Source: Lactobacillus gallinarum DSM 10532 = JCM 2011
GTDB taxonomy: Bacteria; Bacillota; Bacilli; Lactobacillales; Lactobacillaceae
Direction of reading: 5' to 3'
Assembly (NCBI RefSeq): GCF_001434975.1
Contig: NZ_AZEL01000003.1
Location: forward strand, 1 to 48,424
DNA: 48,424 nucleotides
Position numbers and translations under genes: made by a program. The notes beneath the pieces were generated by a model that had not been told where the DNA came from, made no database searches, and worked only from the letters and a program-made list of their open reading frames with translations. Shown here piece after piece: positions 1 through 7,472 of this stretch. How positions within the stretch are numbered: position 1 is the stretch's first letter; every line of letters begins with the position of its first letter.

Positions 1-50
1 ATTGGATCATATCTATCAAGCAGCTTAAGTGTTCAATTTATTATTGCAAT

Positions 51-566
51 TTACGACTTATAATTTTTCATTTGTTTAGCTAATTTTTTGCTTCTGTAGT
101 AATTACCACCATCATATCTGCTTGAATATAGCAAAACATTATGTTTTTTACCATTAATTTTTTGCGGCATTACTCTATAAAGGCTCCAATTTTCAAAACT
201 AATCCATGGATTAATTTCATAAAATAGATGATTTTTCATCTTAGTCGTTTGGCCCGACATCCAATTTTTAGTTACATGATCAAAATCGGTTTGATTTTGG
301 ATATTACCATTAAAGTAATCACTAATAATCGATTTATCTTGAGTGTAAATAATTTTTCCATTAACCGTATGTGCAGTAAAAGTAATTTTTCTACCATTAT
401 GAGCGTTACGGTCATATGAATACCATGTACCTTGCATCTTTTTAGGCACTGTAATAATTGCTCCATTACCATAAGTATTATCAGTGGCATTTACATGAGT
501 TGTTAATCCACTCAAGCCTAAAGCCAATACCATTGCAGATAAAGGCAATAACTTTCTTGTTAGCAT
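51..566 (-). CDS. small exported protein, function unknown
   Basis: The protein has 171 residues. The start is the ATG at 566, which has a GGAG nine bases upstream; an in-frame ATG nine bases earlier abuts that GGAG and is unlikely to be used. The N-terminus is a typical signal peptide: Lys/Arg, then a hydrophobic stretch of about 16 residues, then a probable cut after VNA. No lipobox or LPxTG sorting motif is visible. The mature part is rich in Tyr, Asn, Lys and Trp and opens with a GTWYSYD-like stretch, which recalls small secreted beta-rich proteins of lactobacilli. I do not recognise a family and assign no function. It stands alone, in the same direction as the LysR-like gene, with 77 bp between them. 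Export is well supported; function is unknown. Confidence 0.7.
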   Translation of the reverse strand: MLTRKLLPLSAMVLALGLSGLTTHVNATDNTYGNGAIITVPKKMQGTWYSYDRNAHNGRKITFTAHTVNGKIIYTQDKSIISDYFNGNIQNQTDFDHVTKNWMSGQTTKMKNHLFYEINPWISFENWSLYRVMPQKINGKKHNVLLYSSRYDGGNYYRSKKLAKQMKNYKS

Positions 567-643
567 AAAAATCATCTCCAGTTGTAAAATTATGGATTCG
601 CTTTCATTATTAATTCTACAGTATTTTGTTACTTAAAGATAGA

Positions 644-1249
644 TTAATATACTTTTTGAACTAATGAAATGAAATCTTTAATTTTGGCATCTTCATTTGT
701 ATAGAAGGCTGCGATTTTTTGCCACATTTGTTGTCCATTAGATAATAAAAATAATTGCTGCAAAGTATCATTACTGATCAAACCAGCAGTCGCTTCATTC
801 ATCAAGAAATATCCTGATCCAGAGGCTACTAATAATGCTGCTTCTTCTACAGAATTTGAAGCAATAAATGGACTTTGAATCTGATAAATATCCTTAAATA
901 AATGAAGTTCTGCGACCTCTTCTTCTGGTTTAGCGACAATAAAACAAGTTAAATCGACTAAATCATCTTTATTAATCATCTGGATACCGCTAGGATAACT
1001 ACCCTTTTGTAGAATAGCCATGACAGCTTTTTGACCTAAGATTTGTGAATTAAAATCAACCTGTTCATCCCGCAGATCATTAATTGCTAAATCAACATCT
1101 TGCTCAGCTAGTTTATCAAAGACTTCATCATGTCCCATACCAATTAGACTAATTTTTATATCAGGATATTTTTGCGTAAACTGGTCTACAACTCGATCTA
1201 AATCTTTTCTACCAAGCTGGTTAAAATATGCTATTTTTAATGTTTTCAT
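644..1249 (-). CDS. stand-alone LysR-type substrate-binding domain (no HTH)
   Basis: The protein has 201 residues and resembles the effector-binding half of LysR-type regulators. It opens with a strand followed by a long helix (LKIAYFNQLGRKDLDRVV), then a KYPDIKI segment and a VDLAI segment, as in the periplasmic-binding-protein-like fold of that family. The winged helix and linker, about 90 residues that should come first, are absent. The sequence just upstream codes instead for a different small membrane peptide, whose stop lies 2 bp before this ATG, so translation may be coupled; the ribosome binding site is weak. It could be a ligand sensor without DNA binding, a partner or inhibitor of another LysR protein, or a decayed regulator. 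The open frame is clean, which argues against recent decay. Confidence 0.65.
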   Translation of the reverse strand: MKTLKIAYFNQLGRKDLDRVVDQFTQKYPDIKISLIGMGHDEVFDKLAEQDVDLAINDLRDEQVDFNSQILGQKAVMAILQKGSYPSGIQMINKDDLVDLTCFIVAKPEEEVAELHLFKDIYQIQSPFIASNSVEEAALLVASGSGYFLMNEATAGLISNDTLQQLFLLSNGQQMWQKIAAFYTNEDAKIKDFISLVQKVY

Positions 1250-1251
1250 AG

Positions 1252-1413
1252 TTAATCTTCATCCAAGGGAGCATGACCTTCGTCAGCTATCTGCTTTTTA
1301 TCTTTTCTAATTTGGTACTTATTGAGCATGATCAGCAGCGAAATAACCACATTTATCCCACTAATCACTACGCTTAAAAATTTTAGTAATCTAACTTTCT
1401 TTTGCTTACTCAT
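1252..1413 (-). CDS. 53-residue single-pass membrane peptide
   Basis: This short frame starts at an ATG with an AAGGAAAG/GAAGG-type ribosome binding site 8-12 bases upstream. The product has a basic N-terminus (MSKQKKVR), one hydrophobic segment at about residues 9-30, a basic stretch, and an acidic end (PLDED), so it is probably a single-pass membrane peptide with a cytoplasmic tail. It begins 18 bp after the acetyltransferase gene stops and ends 2 bp before the LysR-effector gene starts, which makes a tight three-gene unit. I recognise no family. It could be a small membrane regulator or an anchor for one of its neighbours. That it is a real gene is supported by the ribosome binding site and packing; the function is unknown. 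Confidence 0.6.
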   Translation of the reverse strand: MSKQKKVRLLKFLSVVISGINVVISLLIMLNKYQIRKDKKQIADEGHAPLDED

Positions 1414-1431
1414 TTTTAATGCCTTCTTTCC

Positions 1432-2598
1432 TTAAAAATAATCATAAAATGAAACTTTGCCTTTTACAAAATCTAACTTTTTAATACGATAATTTGTTAT
1501 TAGACCCAATTCAATAGCAGCCTTTAAAGTTAAACGGCCTAAAAGAACTTGGGTCCATGCGGTGATTGGCCCAGAAAAATCAACTAATTCATCTTTTTTA
1601 CGCTCACACGTAACTTCACGATTGTGATTATTCAATTGCCAAACGCCAATATTCCAAGGACATTGATCATCATAATTAACTTCAATGTTAAAAGTACCTT
1701 CTTGCAGTGGCCGCATGCATGACAAAACTTTTTGAAAATCAATAATTCTACTCATCATATATGGATGAAGTTGAATGTCTAATTCATTCTGTTCTGGGAA
1801 AAGCTCGGCCAATAATGATTTCTCAGGTAGCATCATACAAAACTCTTTAACTGAACCTATATGAGATGCCATAAAGCCTAATATGCTTGATAATCCTTGA
1901 GGGGTAATTGAATATAATTCATCTGCCATAAAGCAATTATCAACTATCCGATAAATCAAGTAACTCATTGGACGACCGGCATTATCAAAATAAACCGCAA
2001 TATCTCGATGATGGTAGTAACTATCTAATCTATTCCACCACCAAGCTTCTCTAATAATAGTATTTCTCTCGTCATCAGTATGTAATTGACGTTCATATAA
2101 CTGAATTACGCCATTTTGAACAATCAAATCACCCCATTTTCCGCGAATCACCTTACCCTTACGAGGTAATTTAAAGGAAGCTAAAGCATCCCCAGAAAAG
2201 CGATATTCTTTTTGATAAATACTATTGCTAAAGCCATAATGACGATAAAAATCTTCTGAAAAAGGAGCTAAATTTGCCACCGGAATTTTATTTTCATGCA
2301 AATCATGAATAACTTCTTCCATTAATTTAGAAATATGGCCCCGTCCTCTACATTCAGGATAGGATGATACATAGCCAATCCCAGCTATTGGAACATGATG
2401 ACCAAATATTTCACCCTTAAATTGATTTACCATCATATAACTAGTCAATTTTCCTTGATCAAAATATCCATATCCATCACTATGATCATACCGACTCATA
2501 AAATTGGCATCTGTAGTTAAATCAGAATCTTTTAAAAAAGCGTATTCAATCAATGAAGCAATTTGTTTTAAATTGTCTTGGTTTTTCTTTAATTTCAT
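1432..2598 (-). CDS. Eis-like GNAT N-acetyltransferase
   Basis: The protein has 388 residues, the usual length of the Eis (enhanced intracellular survival) family: two GNAT folds followed by a sterol-carrier-like C-terminal domain. The N-terminal GNAT has the acetyl-CoA pyrophosphate loop (RGRG at residues 84-87, inside YPECRGRGHISKLM) and the FYRHYGF motif at 117-123 that carries the family's conserved Tyr. The protein ends in Phe; in known Eis enzymes the terminal carboxylate takes part in catalysis. Family members acetylate lysines, amines or aminoglycosides, and the substrate here cannot be told. The start ATG has AAGGAAAA upstream. It is the first gene of a three-gene unit with the membrane peptide and the LysR-effector protein, and it follows the terminator of the arc/citX unit. 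Confidence 0.8.
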   Translation of the reverse strand: MKLKKNQDNLKQIASLIEYAFLKDSDLTTDANFMSRYDHSDGYGYFDQGKLTSYMMVNQFKGEIFGHHVPIAGIGYVSSYPECRGRGHISKLMEEVIHDLHENKIPVANLAPFSEDFYRHYGFSNSIYQKEYRFSGDALASFKLPRKGKVIRGKWGDLIVQNGVIQLYERQLHTDDERNTIIREAWWWNRLDSYYHHRDIAVYFDNAGRPMSYLIYRIVDNCFMADELYSITPQGLSSILGFMASHIGSVKEFCMMLPEKSLLAELFPEQNELDIQLHPYMMSRIIDFQKVLSCMRPLQEGTFNIEVNYDDQCPWNIGVWQLNNHNREVTCERKKDELVDFSGPITAWTQVLLGRLTLKAAIELGLITNYRIKKLDFVKGKVSFYDYF

Positions 2599-2694
2599 AA
2601 TTTTCCTTATAAAAATATACTGTCTTAATAATCTTACTTATATTTTAGATCATTTTATGTGTTTTTCGTTAGCTTTTCTTAAGATTTAGATGAA

Positions 2695-2727
2695 AAAACG
2701 GGATGAATATACCTGTCATCCCGTTTT
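2695..2727 (-). terminator. intrinsic terminator of the arc-citX unit
   Basis: A perfect 12-bp stem (2695-2706 pairs with 2716-2727) with a 9-base loop overlaps the citX stop codon. On the minus strand it is followed by a T-run. It separates the arc/citX unit from the Eis-like gene. Confidence 0.85.
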
Positions 2728-3262
2728 ACTTATTTACATACTTTGTATATAAACTAGAAATATACTTTTGCATTTCCTGTACTGAATGTCGACGTGATCG
2801 TGCACATTCTTTAGCAGGACGATCACATAAGTAGCAACGGCGACTTGCATAATTTAATTCTTTACGTGAAATCGCAGGTCTGCCTTTAACTAGTACGTCG
2901 GCATCGAATAATCGACCAACCGAACTATTCTCTTCAAATGAAATAGTCGATAATTTAACCTTCTTGCTAGATTCCTGCAAAATATAAAAATTTTCACATC
3001 CAGCATCAATATTCAATGCTTTTACCAATCGATAATTATAATTTTTATCCTGCCACTCTTTTTCTAATTGCTTGATTCCATAATTAAACAGTTCAATCAA
3101 ATATTGATTATTCTTAATTGGACCCGGAATATTTAAATTAATATCAACTAACGTAGTATCGGGATATTTTTGAAAAATCTTTTGTTGTAAAGCTACACGA
3201 TAATCCTTTGCAGCTAACACTTGAGCAATATCTTGCGGATTTCCTTCTTGAAAAATATTCAT
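2726..3262 (-). CDS. citX: CitX-like apo-citrate lyase phosphoribosyl-dephospho-CoA transferase
   Basis: The protein has 178 residues, typical of CitX. This enzyme attaches the 2'-(5''-phosphoribosyl)-3'-dephospho-CoA prosthetic group to the acyl-carrier subunit (CitD) of citrate lyase. Recognisable family motifs are NIPGPIKNN near residues 44-52, VGRLFDADV followed by SR, and the C-terminal cluster RRCYLCDRPAKECARSRRH. It lies 16 bp after arcC on the same strand and ends in a terminator, so it is the last gene of the arginine unit. No citrate lyase subunit, CitC or CitG is in the window, so its usual substrate must be encoded elsewhere or be missing. No frameshift is seen. The family call is firm; the role in this position is open. 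Confidence 0.82.
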   Translation of the reverse strand: MNIFQEGNPQDIAQVLAAKDYRVALQQKIFQKYPDTTLVDINLNIPGPIKNNQYLIELFNYGIKQLEKEWQDKNYNYRLVKALNIDAGCENFYILQESSKKVKLSTISFEENSSVGRLFDADVLVKGRPAISRKELNYASRRCYLCDRPAKECARSRRHSVQEMQKYISSLYTKYVNK

Positions 3263-3278
3263 TATTATCTCACCGCAA

Positions 3279-4211
3279 TTAATTATAAACGATTGTACCT
3301 ACTCCATCATCAAGTTTACTTGCATTTCTTAAAGAAGTAATGATTGCAGTATTTCCTGTTTTCTCTACGAAATTAATGACAGCTTCAATTTTAGGTTTTA
3401 TGCTACCTGCTGCAAATTGACCAGCTTCTAGATACTTCTTTAGTTGATCTACTTTTACTTTTCCAATAGGAGCTTGATCAGGCTGATTATAGTTCACATA
3501 AGCATTATCAACAGTAGTCAAAATAACTAACTCATCTGCTTGAATATCTTCAGCTAATTTTGCGGCACTAAAATCTTTATCAATTACTCCTGCTACCCCT
3601 TGCAAATTATTATCCTTTATTACTACAGGGATGCCGCCACCTCCCGCAGCAATTGGGACAAATTTACTCTTCAGTAAAGTATCAATAACTGGTGCATTAA
3701 TAATCTTGACGGGCTTTGGGGATGAAACTACTTGCCGGTAACCTCGACCTGCATCTTGCTTATAACTATATTCAGGATGATAGATTTTTTGTTTCTGCAT
3801 TTCATTAAAAGTATAAAACGGGCCAATTGGCTTAGTAGAATTCTTGAAAGCCGGATCATTAGCATCAACTATTATCTGAGTGATTAGGGCAACGGCTTGA
3901 TGTGGATAGTCGGTATGCTTAAATTGATCATCTAAAGCCTTTTGCATCCAATAACCAATACTGCCTTGAGTCATTGCGACTACGGTATCAAGTGGCATTG
4001 CAGGATTATCTTTGCTAGAGCCTTTATATTGCTGCAAAAGCAAATTACCAACTTGTGGTCCATTACCATGAACAATCGCTACTTGATCTCCCTTTTCAAT
4101 CATTTTAGCAACGACTTTCATTGCCTTTTCCACTTGCTTTTCTTGAGCAGCTGCACTATTATCACCTGCTTGAATAGCATTGCCACCCAAAGCTACAACT
4201 ATTCTTTTCAT
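3279..4211 (-). CDS. arcC: carbamate kinase (ArcC)
   Basis: The protein has 310 residues from the ATG at 4211, which has GAAGGAAG eight bases upstream. An ATG at 4229 that overlaps the arcB stop would add six residues but has no clear ribosome binding site. The enzyme transfers phosphate from carbamoyl phosphate to ADP, the ATP-yielding last step of the arginine deiminase pathway. It shows the amino-acid-kinase start (VALGGNAIQ), HGNGPQVGNLL, the AGGGGIPV glycine loop, DKDFSAAKLAEDI and the AGSIKPKIEA segment near the C-terminus. The frame is full length and intact, unlike arcA and arcB upstream. With those two broken, substrate would have to come from elsewhere, for example another ornithine carbamoyltransferase or carbamoyl-phosphate synthase. 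Confidence 0.93.
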   Translation of the reverse strand: MKRIVVALGGNAIQAGDNSAAAQEKQVEKAMKVVAKMIEKGDQVAIVHGNGPQVGNLLLQQYKGSSKDNPAMPLDTVVAMTQGSIGYWMQKALDDQFKHTDYPHQAVALITQIIVDANDPAFKNSTKPIGPFYTFNEMQKQKIYHPEYSYKQDAGRGYRQVVSSPKPVKIINAPVIDTLLKSKFVPIAAGGGGIPVVIKDNNLQGVAGVIDKDFSAAKLAEDIQADELVILTTVDNAYVNYNQPDQAPIGKVKVDQLKKYLEAGQFAAGSIKPKIEAVINFVEKTGNTAIITSLRNASKLDDGVGTIVYN

Positions 4212-4228
4212 TTTATTTACTTCCTTCA

Positions 4229-5253
4229 TTAACTGATGGAATAAATAAATAAATTGCCTAAAGTAGCGGCCATTATTGCTTTGATAGAATGCAATCTATT
4301 TTCCGCTTCAGTAAATTGCCAAGCGTATTGAGAGTTAAAGACTTCATCAGTAACTTCCATTTCACTTAAACCATACTTTTCATAAATTTCTTCGCCAACT
4401 TTAGTAGTGCGATCGTAAAATGCTGGTAAACAGTGCATAAAGATCAATTGATCATCTGGAGTTCCCGTCATTTGCATCATTTTCATTGTGACCGTATAAG
4501 GCTTTAATAACTTAATTCTCTCGCTCCAGTCATTTTCACCCATTGATACCCAGACATCAGTGTAAATAATATTGGCTCCTTTAACGCCTTTTTCAATGTC
4601 ATCAGTAATCAAATTCTTAGAACCAGAATCTTGGGCAAAATCCTGCGCAATCTTTTGTACATCTGGATGAGTAAACAAAGGCTTTGGCGTAACTATGTGG
4701 ACGTTAACTCCCAACATACTTCCAGCTACTAAAAGACTGTCGGCAACGTTATCGCGGCCATCTCCTACATAAGCTAAAGTAAGCCCCTTTAGGTGACCAA
4801 ACTTTTCTTTAATGGTCATAAAGTCGGCTAACATTTGCGTTGGGTGCCATTTATCGGTCAATCCGTTCCAGACAGGTACACCAGAATACTTGGCCAGGTC
4901 TTCTACATCCTTTTGAGCAAAGCCACGATATTCAATACCATCAAACATGCTGCCCAAAACTTTTGCAGTATCTTCAATGCTTTCTTTTTTACCTAGGTGA
5001 ATTTCACCAGCACCCATATATTCAGGATTTGCGCCTAAGTCATTGCAAGCAACAACAAAGGCTGAGCGCGTTCTTGTTGAAGATTTTTCAAATAAAAGAG
5101 CTATATTCTTGCCCTTTAAATATTCGTGAGGGATATTTTCTTTAGTTCTTTTAAATGAAGTGCAAAATCAATTAAGTAATTAATCTCTGCTGGAGTATAA
5201 TCCTTGCATTTTAATAAACTTCTACCTTGAAAAACGTTTTGTAAATATTTCAT
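4229..5253 (-). pseudogene. arcB: ornithine carbamoyltransferase (arcB), frameshifted
   Basis: Translation from the ATG at 5253 (AGAGG-type ribosome binding site) gives a normal OTC N-terminus but stops after 45 codons at 5116-5118. From about 5140 a second frame continues without interruption to 4229 and holds the rest of the enzyme: the SSTRTR carbamoyl-phosphate site, the HCLPAFYD motif and a normal C-terminus. The join at about 5133-5143 is two bases out of register, which is explained by loss of one base, probably an A from the AAAA run after the KELKK codons. The first ATG in the downstream frame is at 5017, after the STRTR motif, so a protein begun there would lack substrate-binding residues. 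The intact enzyme would convert citrulline and phosphate to ornithine and carbamoyl phosphate. A sequencing error cannot be excluded for this single base. Confidence 0.88.
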
Positions 5254-5264
5254 TTTTCTGCCTC

Positions 5265-6424
5265 TTACAAATCTTCACGAACAAGTGGACATGACATGCA
5301 TCTTGGTCCTCCGCGACCACGAGAAAGCTCACTTGAATGAATCTTATGAACTAAAATGCCATGTTTTCTTAGCCGTCATTCCATTGTTCACGAGCAGCCG
5401 CAATCGAATCACCATTGCCAGTCGGAATTAAGTCAATCTCTGATACGTGTAAGTATTTCTTTAAAACTTTAACCAAATCATTTTCTGGCGTAATTTTAAC
5501 CTCACCATGATCGTCTTGCTCTAAAACATAAATATCAATTTTCCCTGCTTTATCTAAAATAAAAGGATGAACGGTGAATTGATCATAATTAATCATTGTA
5601 AAGACCGTGTCTAAGTGCATCATAGCATGATTGTGCGGTATTTTGATTGCTAAAATTGTGTCATAACTAGAATGACCAAAAAGACTATGAGCAAGATCGG
5701 TAATGGCAGCTGCTGAAGTTCTTTGAGAAATACCAATCGCTAAAACATGATTGTTCAAAACTAATTCATCGCCGCCCTCTAAGCGCCCATGAGTATAACG
5801 ATCTCGCCAGACAGGAATATTGGCATCTTTAAATTTGGGATGATGCTTCAATATAGCTTCCATAAATAAAGATTCACGTCTTCTAGCTCTAAATGTCATC
5901 CTATTAATAGTTATGCCATTAGCAATTGCCGCTTGTTGATCACGGGTAAAATATACATTTGGCATCGGATCTAAGTAAAATGGATAATCTGGATCTTCAG
6001 CTAGATCGGCTAATGAAGGTGTTATATTTTGTATTTCATTTTTTCTAATTCCAGCAATTATCTGTTTAACCATGTCATTTACTGGCAAGGCCATTAAATA
6101 ATCCATTAACAGTTGATGTAATGGATCTTCTTTTTTGATGTTAGATTCTTCTAATAATTGATCTACAAATTTCGTGCGGACATCTTTATTAGTCAAAGAT
6201 TGTGCTAATAAATCTTCTAAATAAACGACATGAACTCCCTGTTTTTCCAAAGTATGGGCAAAATAATCATGTTCTTTTTGTGCAATTTTCAAATACGGAA
6301 TATCAGCAATTAACATCCGATTTAAAATATCCGGTGAAAGATTTTCTAATTCTTTTCCTGGTCGATGTAACATAACTGTTTTCAATTTGCCAATTTCGGA
6401 ATAAACATGAATTAAGTCAGTCAT
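5265..6424 (-). pseudogene. arcA: arginine deiminase (arcA), internal deletion and frameshift
   Basis: From the ATG at 6424 the frame encodes a normal arginine deiminase N-terminus and core ([12 protein letters not shown], and HLDTVFTMI with the catalytic His) but stops after 351 residues at 5369-5371; the family is about 405-410 residues long. The missing end is present in another frame from about 5370 to the stop at 5265: it begins [11 protein letters not shown] and includes [14 protein letters not shown] with the catalytic Cys (codon at 5298-5300). Roughly 65-70 bp that normally code for about 22 residues after NDG are gone. The product would lack the nucleophile and be inactive. The intact enzyme hydrolyses arginine to citrulline and ammonia. 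It lies 11 bp before arcB and has a cre-like site upstream. Confidence 0.9.
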
Positions 6425-6444
6425 TATATCGTCTCCTAAAATTA

Positions 6445-6459
6445 TGTATCCGCTTACAA
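6445..6459 (-). promoter_or_regulatory. cre-like (CcpA) site upstream of arcA
   Basis: Read on the minus strand, TTGTAAGCGGATACA fits the loose catabolite-responsive consensus WTGNAANCGNWNNCW at every position. It lies about 21-35 bp before the arcA start, where CcpA binding would block transcription in the presence of glucose. Carbon-catabolite control of the arginine deiminase genes is established in other lactic acid bacteria; for this site it is inferred. Confidence 0.55.
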
Positions 6460-6492
6460 TAATTAAGGATCAATTAGTTACAAGTTACAATT

Positions 6493-7347
6493 TTAAAGGC
6501 TTAAAGCATCAATTATTCTTTTCATTAATGGCGTAACCTTTTGATCTTTACGCCATACTAATTGTAAATGTGTTATCCAGTTACTATGCTTAATCGGAAT
6601 AAGATCACCAGGAGCATATGTAGAGGCAATGGATTCCGGAACAAGAGCCACTCCCATTTTTCGTTTAGCCCAGGTGATCGCTGTTCTGGAATCATCACAT
6701 TTAACAGCATAAAACGGTTTAATTCCATGATGAGCAAAAGTTTGATTAAAAATCTCTTCAAATCGCCGGTAGATAATAAGAGGCTGCTCATTTAAATCTT
6801 TAATTCTTAATTCCGTTTTATCCTTAAATTTAGGATCAACAGTAACTGCCATCATTCTTTCTGTAGTTAAAGTTTTCGCCTTTAAACCGTTACGATTATA
6901 GGGAGTACGAACAATACCTAAATCGATTGTTTTCTTTTCCAATTTATCGATAATACCAAAAGTATTGTCCTCATAAATATCAAAGTTAATTTCAGGATAA
7001 AATTCAGTTAAGGCTTGAAAATTCTTCATAGGAATAAGACCAGTTGATGAAGAAGCCATTCCAATTGCAACTGTGCCTAATTCGCCAGAAATGGTCTTGT
7101 GGACCTGATTCTTAGCATTTTCAGATAGCGATAAGATTTCACTAGCATAGCTCTGTAAAATTTGTCCCGCATCCGTTAATTCGATACCATGAGCAGTCCG
7201 CTTGAATAATTGTGCTCCCAATTCTTTTTCCAATTGCTTTAATTGATAACTTAACGGTGGTTGCGCAATATAAAGTCTTTTAGCCGCAGACGTGATTTGT
7301 TTTTCTTCGGCTACTACTAAAAAGTAACGTAATTGTTTAATATTCAT
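6493..7347 (-). CDS. LysR-family transcriptional regulator
   Basis: The protein has 284 residues, full family length. The N-terminal winged helix is clear (MNIKQLRYFLVVAEEKQITSAAKRL then AQPPLSYQLKQLEKELG, residues about 1-60), followed by the linker and an effector domain beginning near residue 91 (GTVAIGMASSSTGL). The start has AAGGA seven bases upstream. It is divergent from the P-type ATPase gene, with 125 bp between them, and lies 68 bp before arcA on the same strand. By the usual LysR pattern it may control the divergent ATPase gene or its own operon; control of arcA is also possible. The effector is unknown. Confidence 0.88.
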   Translation of the reverse strand: MNIKQLRYFLVVAEEKQITSAAKRLYIAQPPLSYQLKQLEKELGAQLFKRTAHGIELTDAGQILQSYASEILSLSENAKNQVHKTISGELGTVAIGMASSSTGLIPMKNFQALTEFYPEINFDIYEDNTFGIIDKLEKKTIDLGIVRTPYNRNGLKAKTLTTERMMAVTVDPKFKDKTELRIKDLNEQPLIIYRRFEEIFNQTFAHHGIKPFYAVKCDDSRTAITWAKRKMGVALVPESIASTYAPGDLIPIKHSNWITHLQLVWRKDQKVTPLMKRIIDALSL

Positions 7348-7472
7348 TGATCTATCCTTTTTATTTTGGTTACAGGTCTTATTAAAATTTTTTATATCTT
7401 ATATTTTAATTTAGTATTTTCATCTCCACAACATATGTGCTACTTTATTAAGGTAGATTTGGAGGGAATAAA

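Noticed and set aside
5133-5143. Programmed frameshift in arcB
   Set aside because: The site has only a short A-run and no clear slippery heptamer or downstream structure, and arcA next to it is also broken.
5017-5253. arcB starting at the internal ATG at 5017 as a shorter functional gene
   Set aside because: The upstream 78 codons, including SSTRTR, are essential in this family and are present in the DNA; a one-base shift explains the break better than a new start.
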